34,541 bases of DNA from Flammeovirga agarivorans (lineage in GTDB: Bacteria; Bacteroidota; Bacteroidia; Cytophagales; Flammeovirgaceae). The translations under genes and the position numbers were made by a program. Of this stretch, positions 9,103 through 17,514 are shown one piece after another. Numbering within the stretch: the stretch's first letter is position 1; each line of letters starts with the position of its first letter. The notes under the pieces were generated by a model. The model had not been told where the DNA came from and searched no databases. It saw only the letters and a program-made list of their open reading frames with translations. The stretch lies in NCBI RefSeq assembly GCF_012641475.1, contig NZ_JABAIL010000017.1, positions 1-34,541 of the forward strand, read 5' to 3'.

Positions 9103-10170
9103 ATGTTACAAACTAACCAAATTCAGCAATTGTTAGGTGCTGATGAATCTCTCTTAGAATTTTCGAGTCCTAAAGTAGATAAGTCTACATTATCTCTTCC
9201 ATCAAGAAATGTAGTAGATGATATTTTTATCACTTCTGATAGAAATAATAGAGTTCTTAAAAACTTAAATTGGCTTTATAATTCAGGTAATTTAAAAGAA
9301 ACAGGATATGTATCAATTTTACCTGTAGATCAAGGAATAGAACATTCTGCAGGAGCGTCATTTGCTAAAAATCCAATGTATTTCGATGCAGAAAATATCA
9401 TTAAACTTGCCATGGAAGCGGGGTGTAATGGTGTGGCGTCTACTTTGGGTGTGTTAGGATTAATGTCCAGAAAGTATGCTCATAAAATACCTTTTATTGT
9501 AAAGATCAATCATAACGAACTACTCACATCACCAAATACATTCGATCAAATTAGTTTTGCCTCAATTGATCAAGCTTATGAAATGGGTGCAGCAGGTGTT
9601 GGAGCTACGATTTATTTTGGTTCTCAAGAGTCTAATCGACAGATTATAGAAATTAGTAAAGCATTTGATTATGCTCATAGAAAAGGAATGTTCACTATTT
9701 TATGGTGTTATCTCAGAAATAGCGATTTCAAAAGAGATCAAGATTACCATACTTCTGCAGATCTAACAGGGCAAGCCAATCATATTGGAGTGACCATACA
9801 AGCTGATATCATAAAACAGAAGTTACCCACGAATAATGGAGGGTATAAAGCCTTGAATAGCAACGGCCATACTTTTGGCAAGTTTGATGAAAGAATGTAT
9901 ACCGAGTTAACATCAGATAATCCAATAGATCTAGCTAGATATCAGTTACTAAATCAATATTCTGGCCGTATTCCGTTAATAAATTCAGGTGGAGCTTCTG
10001 GAGACAACGATATTGCTGATGCCGTAAAAACTGCTGTAGTTAATAAAAGAGCAGGAGGGAGTGGATTAATTTTAGGAAGAAAAGCATTTCAAAAACCATT
10101 TAATGAAGGTGTTGAAATTATTCAGGCTGTTCAATCTGTTTACCTTGATTCTAAGATTACAATTGCATAA
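9103..10170 (+). CDS. fbaB: Class I fructose-bisphosphate aldolase (DhnA/FbaB type)
   Basis: A 355-residue cytoplasmic enzyme that splits fructose 1,6-bisphosphate into two triose phosphates through a Schiff base. It belongs to the DhnA/FbaB branch of class I aldolases, not the animal type. The segments [39 protein letters not shown] and [16 protein letters not shown] are characteristic. The likely Schiff-base lysine is in the ADIIKQKLP motif near residue 240, and the phosphate-binding [13 protein letters not shown] loop and [12 protein letters not shown] end are present. It is the first gene of a pair with phosphoglycerate mutase, with a 16-base gap, so the two glycolytic and gluconeogenic steps are probably co-transcribed. 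Full length; no anomaly seen. Confidence 0.96.
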   Translation: MLQTNQIQQLLGADESLLEFSSPKVDKSTLSLPSRNVVDDIFITSDRNNRVLKNLNWLYNSGNLKETGYVSILPVDQGIEHSAGASFAKNPMYFDAENIIKLAMEAGCNGVASTLGVLGLMSRKYAHKIPFIVKINHNELLTSPNTFDQISFASIDQAYEMGAAGVGATIYFGSQESNRQIIEISKAFDYAHRKGMFTILWCYLRNSDFKRDQDYHTSADLTGQANHIGVTIQADIIKQKLPTNNGGYKALNSNGHTFGKFDERMYTELTSDNPIDLARYQLLNQYSGRIPLINSGGASGDNDIADAVKTAVVNKRAGGSGLILGRKAFQKPFNEGVEIIQAVQSVYLDSKITIA

Positions 10171-10186
10171 AAACTAAAATTGAAAA

Positions 10187-10861
10187 ATGGGAAAGCTAAT
10201 CTTAATCCGTCATGGGCAATCGATGTGGAACCTTAAAAATGTTTTTACAGGTTGGGTTGATGTTCCTTTGTCAGAACAAGGTATCCATGAAGCTATTCAA
10301 GCAGGGAAACAGTTATCAGAAATTTCTTTTGACGTTGTATTTACATCAATGCAAATAAGGGCAGCAGAAACAGCAATGATTGCACTAGCTCAGAACAAAA
10401 GTGATAAAACACCCATCTTACTCCATTCTAAAGGGCAGTTGGAAGAATGGTCTAGAATATATGATCAAAAAATGATAGACAATATGATTCCTGTTCATCA
10501 TAATTGGCATCTAAATGAAAGGTATTATGGCGAACTCCAAGGTAAAAACAAAGAGGAAACAGCTAAAGAGTTTGGAGAAGCACAAGTATATCAATGGAGA
10601 AGAAGTTATGATATTCCTCCACCCAAAGGTGAGTCTTTAAAAGATACTGCTGAAAGAACAATTCCGTTTTTTGAAAAAGAGGTAGTTCCTGAACTTGAGA
10701 AAGGGAAAAATATATTAATCTCAGCTCATGGAAATAGCCTTCGGTCTATTGTGATGCATATTGATCATCTATCTAAGGAAGAGGTGATTGAATTAGAAAT
10801 ACAAACAGGTCAACCTATTATTTATGATTATGAAAATAATCAACTCATTTCAAATAAATAG
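10187..10861 (+). CDS. gpmA: 2,3-bisphosphoglycerate-dependent phosphoglycerate mutase
   Basis: A 224-residue member of the histidine phosphatase superfamily, interconverting 3- and 2-phosphoglycerate in glycolysis. The phosphohistidine motif LIRHGQSMWN sits at residues 5-14. Also seen are the family markers NLKNVFTGWVDVPLSEQG, the acid LNERYYGELQGKNK, the RRSYDIPPP loop and the second catalytic His in SAHGNSLRS. It is slightly shorter than the E. coli enzyme, mainly in the C-terminal tail. It lies 16 bases after the aldolase gene and ahead of a strong terminator, closing a two-gene operon. Confidence 0.95.
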   Translation: MGKLILIRHGQSMWNLKNVFTGWVDVPLSEQGIHEAIQAGKQLSEISFDVVFTSMQIRAAETAMIALAQNKSDKTPILLHSKGQLEEWSRIYDQKMIDNMIPVHHNWHLNERYYGELQGKNKEETAKEFGEAQVYQWRRSYDIPPPKGESLKDTAERTIPFFEKEVVPELEKGKNILISAHGNSLRSIVMHIDHLSKEEVIELEIQTGQPIIYDYENNQLISNK

Positions 10862-10872
10862 AAGCGATCGAT

Positions 10873-10914
10873 TAGAAAAGGTGATTGGTAACATTATACT
10901 GATCACCTTTTCTA
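10873..10914 (+). terminator. Terminator after the aldolase-mutase operon
   Basis: TAGAAAAGGTGAT pairs perfectly with ATCACCTTTTCTA (13 bp) over a 16-base loop, 11 bases after the stop. The T run is inside the stem. Confidence 0.8.
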
Positions 10915-11036
10915 TTCTAAAATATTATAAATGAATGATGATTAGAGTTAAACCGATCTAATCAAGGTTACAATTTATGTTCGATGAATATCTTTATTAA
11001 TGGACAGATATAAACAGAATAAGAAGTAAACAAAAA

Positions 11037-11852
11037 ATGATAGACTTAGTTAATAAATTTCCAGCATTAGAAGAAAAGTTATTTGAACTATTGGACGGGC
11101 TTTCTGAGGAAGAATGGTTTACACAAACAGTAGCAAAGAAATGGGTAGTTAAAGATGTAGTAGCTCATTTGTATGATGGAAACATCAGAACATTGTCTGG
11201 ATTAAGAGATGGTCATAAACCAAAACCACCGGTAATTCAATCTTATCAAGATCTTTTGGACTTCTTGAATCAATTAAATGCTGATTGGGTTTTGGCAATG
11301 AAAAGAGTAAGTCCGCAAATGTTGGTTGAGTTTCTAAAACAAACTTCCAGACCTTTTTGTGAGTACTATGCATCTTTAGACTTAAATGCTAAAGCTGAAT
11401 TTTCGGTAGCTTGGGCAGGAGAAATGGAAAGTAAAAACTGGATGCATATTGCTAGAGAATACACAGAAAAGTTCTTACACCAACAACAAATTAGAGATGC
11501 TGTTGGTAAACAAGGAATAATCAATGAAGAATTTTTTGTTCCTTTTTTGGAAGTGTGTATGTACGCATTACCTCATACATTAAGAGAGACATCAACGACT
11601 TCTGGTCATTCAATACAATTAAGTATTACCGGAGAAATAAATAAAGATTGGTATGTAGTGTTTGATGGTCAGAAATGGAACTTAACGTCAACTCCTAAAG
11701 ATATTGTAACAATAATCGAGATTGATGCTTATGCATCTTGGAAATTATTTTCTAAGAGTTTAAGACCAGCTGATTTGGAAGAAAAAATATCAATTACCGG
11801 AAATAAGGATTTAGGAAAGGTGGCCATTGAGATGGTATCTTTTATGGCTTAG
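11037..11852 (+). CDS. DinB/maleylpyruvate isomerase-like protein
   Basis: A 271-residue cytoplasmic protein with the N-terminal four-helix bundle of the DinB/MDMPI (mycothiol-dependent maleylpyruvate isomerase N-terminal) superfamily. Supporting features are LLDGLSEEEWFTQTVAKKW near residue 17, the helix VVKDVVAHLYDGN with a putative metal-binding His at about 46, and the second helix WMHIAREYTEKFLHQQQIRD with two more His residues near 139 and 149, a spacing typical of the metal site. The C-terminal ~90 residues form a separate alpha/beta part resembling an SCP2-like tail. Bacteroidota lack mycothiol, so the actual thiol or substrate is unknown. It is the last intact core-like gene before the accessory island. 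Confidence 0.8.
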   Translation: MIDLVNKFPALEEKLFELLDGLSEEEWFTQTVAKKWVVKDVVAHLYDGNIRTLSGLRDGHKPKPPVIQSYQDLLDFLNQLNADWVLAMKRVSPQMLVEFLKQTSRPFCEYYASLDLNAKAEFSVAWAGEMESKNWMHIAREYTEKFLHQQQIRDAVGKQGIINEEFFVPFLEVCMYALPHTLRETSTTSGHSIQLSITGEINKDWYVVFDGQKWNLTSTPKDIVTIIEIDAYASWKLFSKSLRPADLEEKISITGNKDLGKVAIEMVSFMA

Positions 11853-11944
11853 TAAATAATTAGTTTCAATAGTATCTAGAGATAAATTAATGTGATCCTT
11901 AAGTTGAAATAAAAGATAAAACAGCTTTTTGCATATAAAATAAA

Positions 11945-12346
11945 GATATAGGTAAAGAAGTTATTGGAGCTAGTGTATGTGCTACTTTAGAAGAAATTGA
12001 GAAAGAGGTAGAAAAAGAAAACCCTGAAATCAAGAAACTGGAAGATGCTCAAAAAGTAATTGATTTTTCTAAAAAGTTACAATCCAATCCTACAATTCTT
12101 CATCTCTTAAATACCTACAACCAAAAGTTTATACTAACTACATGTCATACGGAAGATAGAAAGTGAAATAGATTGAATAGTCTATTTAAAATCCTTTTTG
12201 ATAAATCTATGGATGCAGTTTCTAGAGGTTATATGGCTTCAAAAGGCGCTCATACTGATTTATGGACAGCTCATAATCTATTAAAGAAAGCTATTGAGAA
12301 GGATAATTATAGGATTGAGAGGATTAATCTTTCACGACAAAAATAA
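11945..12346 (+). pseudogene. Degenerate ORF, mobile-element debris
   Basis: One reading frame runs from about 11945 to a TAA at 12344 with coding-like composition but no start codon and one in-frame TGA at 12164-12166. The first part reads as charged helix (EEIEKEVEKENPEIKKLEDA), the second contains SRGYMASKGAHTDLWTAHNL. I do not recognise the protein. The lack of a start, the internal stop, and the truncated polyvalent protein that follows suggest leftover element DNA, not a working gene. It is also possible that the second half (from the ATG in KSMDAVS) is a short real gene, but this is less likely. Confidence 0.55.
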
Positions 12347-12348
12347 AA

Positions 12349-12480
12349 TTATGTCTTTGGATTAGTATGTTTAACACCACCACCAAGCCATTTACCTGTA
12401 ATATGCCATAATTCATAGGAATAAAGCCATAATCTTATCCAAGGAATAACAAAATCTGATAACTTATTATAATTTGGGTA
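12349..12480 (-). pseudogene. Reverse-strand coding fragment, possible transposase tail
   Basis: On the minus strand about 43 codons end in a TAA at 12349. They read YPNYNKLSDFVIPWIRL, then WLYSYELWHITGKWLGGG and VKHTNPKT. The Trp-rich composition and abrupt C-terminus look like the end of a larger protein, perhaps a transposase, but I cannot name the family. No start codon or upstream domain remains. Confidence 0.3.
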
Positions 12481-13796
12481 ATATAGACAAAGCTCTTGTC
12501 CTTTATATACATGGGAATTTTAGCTTTTCATCAAAAAAAGGAAGTGGAATACTAGAAGCATTTCGAAATGATGCTGAAGCGACAACGATTAAAGGTCGAA
12601 ATGATATATCCCTAACACTAAATACTAACAGTTGGTGGAAAGATATTCACAAGGCCAAACCTATTGTTGATAACTTTCTAAAATCCATCAATTCCTATGC
12701 AGAAATTGGAGCTTCTTATTTATGTGCAGTTTGTGGTATTTGGTTTGAAAAAGAGCAGAACCAAACGGCCGCTTATTTACAATCTTGGATTCAGAAACAG
12801 TCAAAAGATGATGATGAATTTATGATAAGAGCAATAGGTAATGCTCAAAAAGCTGCCACTTTCATTATTGGTGATACAGACCTTTCATTGACTTTTGAAG
12901 AAAGTGATCTAGAGGAAGATATTTCGTTGGTTTCTGAAAGAGAACAGAAAGAATACCTTCAACAAAAAGAGACTATTCTAAAAATTGATGATACTTCAAA
13001 AGTACGTTTAGATTGGATCAAAGAAGGAGAAGAATTAAGGGTGAAAATCGACCAAGTGAATTATCATTTATTGCTTAAAAATAAGTCAATCGATGCTTTA
13101 AGAATAGATGCAGATGTAACTACTCATGATATTGATGAATCTGAACTAGGAAAACTATTCAAAGCTAAAGTTTCTTGTTTGGTAGATCCATTTATCAAAA
13201 AGCATTTTAAGAAACAGAAAATAGTCTCGAAAAGTGGTGTAGTAGATATTCCATTGAAGAGCATCAGGACAGATACTAATCGTTTTCAGAATAGAGAGCA
13301 TTCATTTTCTGAAGAATCAGTAAACCGAATTGTAGAAGATTATGAGAACGGTCAGTTCGATTGGGTAAAATTTGATCCTATCACTTTATGGGAAGATCCA
13401 AAAGGAAACTATTTTGTTTTATCAGGACATTCCAGGTTTTCAGCTTTTCAGAAGATCGCCCAGAAAGATAAAATGTTTAATTCTATTCCTGCAAAGTTGT
13501 TTAAAGGAACAGAAGAAGAGGCGATCAAGCTAGCGTTGACTTCCAATATACTTTCTACCAAAGAATCAGAATTAGAACGAGCAAACTATTACCGTAAGAG
13601 TTTACAATCCTGTAAAGTGTCTCTTCAATGGGAAAAAGATTGTATTGCAGATATAATGAGTGAGTTAAAAACAGCCGAAGGGAAAAATTGGAAATTTATC
13701 TGGAATCTTGTTCAACTCAATCCAAAAGGTTTGGCTTTTTATATTCTTAATTCTATACTTAGACTCATAAATTATAGGTTAAAATTAGGTGTTTAA
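12474..13796 (+). pseudogene. Truncated polyvalent protein: ArdC C-terminal part plus ParB-like domain
   Basis: An open frame of 440 codons opening with TTG and no clear translation start. Residues about 50-132 match the C-terminal part of ArdC-type antirestriction/zincin proteins, with AEIGASYLCAVCGIWFE, AAYLQSWI and ATGNAQKAA-like AIGNAQKAATFII. The HExxH metallopeptidase motif that should precede them is absent. Residues about 255-380 form a ParB/sulfiredoxin-like domain with the motif SGHSRFSAF (317-325). In plasmids, phages and conjugative elements such domains occur fused in very long polyvalent proteins; here both ends are missing. The first 49 residues do not fit ArdC and may come from a fused deletion. 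I read it as a relic of an integrative element. Expression cannot be excluded, since the frame is open. Confidence 0.68.
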
Positions 13797-13945
13797 TTTT
13801 CTTCTAAGATAAGATAAGTATTATTTTTCATATAAATTTACTCTATTATTATTTCGACTTCCAGTAAACTTTATAAAAGTTTTAGTTGGAATATCTTTCA
13901 ATAATAATATATCATTGAAGTTCTTTTTTATTTGTATACTACATA

Positions 13946-15616
13946 TTAGTTTGTGAATAGTAGCTTAGTTATTTCAAAAATTTCTTTTGGAGCCTTAGGA
14001 GTATTCTTTTTATCAAAAGCTTCATTTATAAATGATGAAAATGAATAGAACTGTTTTATTTTATCATCGTTTGTGTTTAAATAATGATACTCATCAATAT
14101 ATTTTTCTAATCTGTTTACTCCTCTCTGGAAGAAAGTATCTTGGTAACTTATAAAAGTATCAATATTAATAATTGTAATTTGTTGTATGTTAGAAAGAGG
14201 GAGTTCACTTTTTAGTTTTTCCAATTCAGATATGAACCAGGTATTTACTAATGCATTCACACCAAGTGAATCAAATTGTCTATCATGAGTAATTATTACA
14301 GGGTATATTTTTATTTGGTTAGTTTTTGAAAGGTTATCACAAATAGAGTAGTAATTAGCATATATTCTTTTAATGTTTTCAATAATTTGAAGTACAGCCT
14401 TTTTTTCTATTGAACCATTATTGTCTATCTTATAAAACTTTTTCTTCAAAGCATTTTTTATAGTATTATAATTTCTAGATTGTTTTTCATCTCCTTTCAA
14501 TATAACATCTTTGCTTTCAAACAAGAAAACTTTATTTTTGAATCTTACGTAATAATCAGGTTCACCTTGAAATCCTTTTTCTAGAAAATTATCTCCAGTT
14601 AAATTAATCCATTTTTTATTTTGCGGAAAAGATTTATTTAAGACATTATATAGAAGAGTTCTTTCTGAGAAATTGTCACAATGAATAGCTCTAAAATCTT
14701 TAATCTTAAAACTTTTCTCAACTTCATTATTTATCTCTAAACTAAATTTAAATTGTATACTTTTAAACAACTTTTCTATTAAAAATAATTTAAAAAGTAT
14801 TCTGTAATGACCATCTGCAATTTTTATTATAGGGTATGACCTCAGATTAATATAATCCGGTATTGAATTACTATCGTTTAATATCAGTGAATCTAAGAAC
14901 ATACAATTAGATTCAAAATTTTCATCTTTTTTTACACATATATCATCATAACTTTTACTTTGATTTGAAATTGTTGAAATAATAAGAGACGTTATATTTT
15001 TAATCCATTCTTTCCAATGATGTTCATTGATTTTTGAATAAAAGAGTTCTAAATGCTTTTCAAAAATTTCATCACTTTCAAGGTATTTAAAAAAGAAAAT
15101 AGATTTATAAATTTGGTTAAGGAAAATTCTATCTAATTTGAAATTACTATAGTCAGAATTATGATAGTTTAATTGAATCAATAAAGCAATTGCATTTTCT
15201 TTAAAATCTAAATTTCCATCAGTTAGTTCATTATTATTTTCTTTTTGTTCTTGTTCAGAATTAATTAATAAATATGCTTTTAGTAGATCTTTCTCTATTT
15301 CAGTTTTAGACTTCTCATCCTTTAGATTTTCTTTGAAATCTATTACTCTTTCCAAAAAATCTAGGCTACTTGTTGTATCAATAATACTATAGTTTGTTCC
15401 AATTTTGTTGATTAGTTCTTCACTAATTTGAGGATCACTAAACCATGAAGATATTAAATCCTTAACAGGTAGTTGAGTTGTATTATCATTGAGTAGAAAA
15501 GGAACAACTTTCATCATATCCTCTTTTGATATACCATTCAAATATTCAAAGAAATCTTTAGGATCCTCTGGAAATAAGTCATTAAAGTTTAATCGTTTTT
15601 TTAAAGTAATATTCAT
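13946..15616 (-). CDS. Candidate PD-(D/E)XK nuclease of unknown family, 556 aa
   Basis: A 556-residue protein I cannot assign to a named family. Residues 1-310 are helical and rich in Asn, Lys and Glu without a recognised domain. The C-terminal part carries a restriction-like nuclease signature: E318 in FSERTLLYN, then GEPDYYVRF (Asp354) and, after a hydrophobic strand, FLFESKD (Glu367, Lys369). This gives the E...PD...ExK order with about 13 residues between D and E, typical of the fold. It follows the methyltransferase gene on the same strand but is separated by 197 bases containing a palindromic terminator, so it may have its own promoter. It is AT-rich like the rest of the island. A role in defence against foreign DNA is inferred from the motif and neighbours. 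Confidence 0.72.
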   Translation of the reverse strand: MNITLKKRLNFNDLFPEDPKDFFEYLNGISKEDMMKVVPFLLNDNTTQLPVKDLISSWFSDPQISEELINKIGTNYSIIDTTSSLDFLERVIDFKENLKDEKSKTEIEKDLLKAYLLINSEQEQKENNNELTDGNLDFKENAIALLIQLNYHNSDYSNFKLDRIFLNQIYKSIFFFKYLESDEIFEKHLELFYSKINEHHWKEWIKNITSLIISTISNQSKSYDDICVKKDENFESNCMFLDSLILNDSNSIPDYINLRSYPIIKIADGHYRILFKLFLIEKLFKSIQFKFSLEINNEVEKSFKIKDFRAIHCDNFSERTLLYNVLNKSFPQNKKWINLTGDNFLEKGFQGEPDYYVRFKNKVFLFESKDVILKGDEKQSRNYNTIKNALKKKFYKIDNNGSIEKKAVLQIIENIKRIYANYYSICDNLSKTNQIKIYPVIITHDRQFDSLGVNALVNTWFISELEKLKSELPLSNIQQITIINIDTFISYQDTFFQRGVNRLEKYIDEYHYLNTNDDKIKQFYSFSSFINEAFDKKNTPKAPKEIFEITKLLFTN

Positions 15617-15720
15617 TTTATGTTAATCAGCTTATATATGAAGATTTTTTGAACTTATACTGAGGTAGAATAGTATTTAATAGTTATAAAATTGATGTTT
15701 TAGGCAAATTTTAATTAGAG

Positions 15721-15801
15721 TGTAATGTTATTAAAAATAAGGATTAAGATAAAACCTTTAACCTAACCCTTATTTCAGGACTTTACATTTTAAACATTAC
15801 A
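15721..15801 (-). terminator. Palindromic terminator between methyltransferase and nuclease genes
   Basis: On the minus strand, AAATAAGG... pairs with ...CCTTATTT around an imperfect stem (15736-15775) followed by TTTTTA. This inner hairpin is enclosed by a second inverted repeat, TGTAATGTT (15721-15729) with AACATTACA (15793-15801). It should end transcription from the methyltransferase, though readthrough is possible. Confidence 0.62.
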
Positions 15802-15813
15802 TATTAATAGAAT

Positions 15814-17514
15814 CTATTTTTTTATTTTTTTAATATAATCACTTTTAAGTTCTACGTCTTTCATGCCAGTTGTTCTAGCTGCTGCTGTTACATCACTCCA
15901 ATTACTAAAATATGATTCGAAATATTCAAATTTATGTTTTGAATGTTTTTTCACATCATCTTTTGTGGGTACTCTTCCAACAATTTTAGCAATTTCTTTA
16001 ACTTCTAGTTGTAATGACTTTTTGTCTACTTTATACTTTTGAACCTTTATTCTTTTGACATTATTGTTTTTTGTTTTAGGAATAGAATCTCGTTTTCTAA
16101 ATGGGTCTACATTATCTTGGATTTCATTATGTCTATCTTTACTGATTTTATAATAATATTCAGAAATTTCAATACCTATATATTTTCTATCTAATAATTC
16201 AGAACATAATGAGGTGGTTCCAGAGCCATTAAAAGGATCTAAAACAATTTCATTTTTATTTGTAAATAATGAGATTAACCTTTTCATGAAAAGTGGAGGT
16301 AACTGTGTTGGATGATCAACTCTTCTATTATTATGTTTTAGCCTATGTACATCCCACCAAATATTAGAGACAATCTCCTTATCAAGGATATTATTTTTTT
16401 CTCTTTTTTTTATGCAACTAGCTCTAATGCAATAATCAGGTTTGTAAGTTAATATATTCTGTGAAGCAGGTTTTTGTAAAAGTCCCGGTAGTTTTCTTGG
16501 TTTTCCTTTAGAAAAACATAAAATAGAATAATGTGAAGGCATAATTTGTCTTACAGGTAACCCCATTGCATCCCAAATTATCCAATCTTGATAATCTAAT
16601 TTCTCAATTAAGAATTTAAAATGCCTTATAACCCATTGAGGTAGATTAAGAATTGCTACTGTACATCCCGGTTTTACGACTCTTGCTAATTCATTTAGCC
16701 ATTCATCACACCAATTAAAATAATTTTGTATATCAAGGTTATCATTCCATGATAAATATTTCTTATCTACGTTATATGGAGGATCAGCAAAACAAAAATC
16801 AATACTATTATCAGGGATTTTTTTCAATCTTGAAATACAATCATCATTATATAATGATGATCTTTCTATAGTATTAATTTGATCAGAATAAATAATTTTT
16901 GTTCTGACAGTAGCTTCGGTAAGCTTTTTTCTTAAATCTAACTCTATAAAGTCATTATAGATTGATAGACTAAAAAGGTCAATTAACCTATTTGACAAAT
17001 AATTAAGACTTCCATTGTAATCAAAAATAAAATCTCTCCAAACGTCAGACATTAGAGTACCAAATTCATGATATAGATGTTTTTTTCCTCCATAATCTTT
17101 AGTTGTACGGTCACAATATGGACAGAATGTATAACCTATTCTAGTTTTCGTATGTTTTAAAGGATCTTTGTCTTTTTTCAATACAATAAGAGATGATGTA
17201 TTGTTTTTTAATTGGCCTTCAATTGATGGAATATTATCAGTTTTAATACCAATAGATAATTTTAACTTGATATTATCATCAATTTTTGTTAAAAGTACAG
17301 AAGTGTAAACAAAACTTCCTAATATAAGGATCACACTATCCTCAGAAAGATTATTTATAAGATGAATCAATTTCTTTTCAGAAGAAAAAGAATAGTCATT
17401 ACTTAAATATGGTAGACTAATAAATATTACAGATTTGTTAAACTCTTTTACTCCTTCAAGATTATTTATTTGTCTTTTAAGTAATGAGTTTTCTTTTTCG
17501 CTTAAGTGTGACAT
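15814..17514 (-). CDS. DNA methyltransferase (beta-type, N4/N6) with extra N- and C-terminal parts
   Basis: A 566-residue amino-methyltransferase. The catalytic motif IV is ADPPYNVD (DPPY at 244-247). The SAM-binding motif LDPFNGSGTT (425-434) comes after it, with DHPTQLP at 400-406, so the order is that of the beta class modifying adenine N6 or cytosine N4. Additional parts are unusual. Residues 1-200 include a degenerate SLPY (33-36) that may be a second, inactive methylase half, and a possible zinc site CPYC (131-134) with His146 and His149. Residues 501-551 (EIAKIVGRVPTKDDVKKH...NWSDVTAAA) look like a homing-endonuclease-associated repeat, probably DNA binding. Its ATG directly follows the stop of the upstream endonuclease-like gene with no gap, as in many restriction-modification operons. 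It would protect host sites from the partner nuclease. Confidence 0.93.
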   Translation of the reverse strand: MSHLSEKENSLLKRQINNLEGVKEFNKSVIFISLPYLSNDYSFSSEKKLIHLINNLSEDSVILILGSFVYTSVLLTKIDDNIKLKLSIGIKTDNIPSIEGQLKNNTSSLIVLKKDKDPLKHTKTRIGYTFCPYCDRTTKDYGGKKHLYHEFGTLMSDVWRDFIFDYNGSLNYLSNRLIDLFSLSIYNDFIELDLRKKLTEATVRTKIIYSDQINTIERSSLYNDDCISRLKKIPDNSIDFCFADPPYNVDKKYLSWNDNLDIQNYFNWCDEWLNELARVVKPGCTVAILNLPQWVIRHFKFLIEKLDYQDWIIWDAMGLPVRQIMPSHYSILCFSKGKPRKLPGLLQKPASQNILTYKPDYCIRASCIKKREKNNILDKEIVSNIWWDVHRLKHNNRRVDHPTQLPPLFMKRLISLFTNKNEIVLDPFNGSGTTSLCSELLDRKYIGIEISEYYYKISKDRHNEIQDNVDPFRKRDSIPKTKNNNVKRIKVQKYKVDKKSLQLEVKEIAKIVGRVPTKDDVKKHSKHKFEYFESYFSNWSDVTAAARTTGMKDVELKSDYIKKIKK

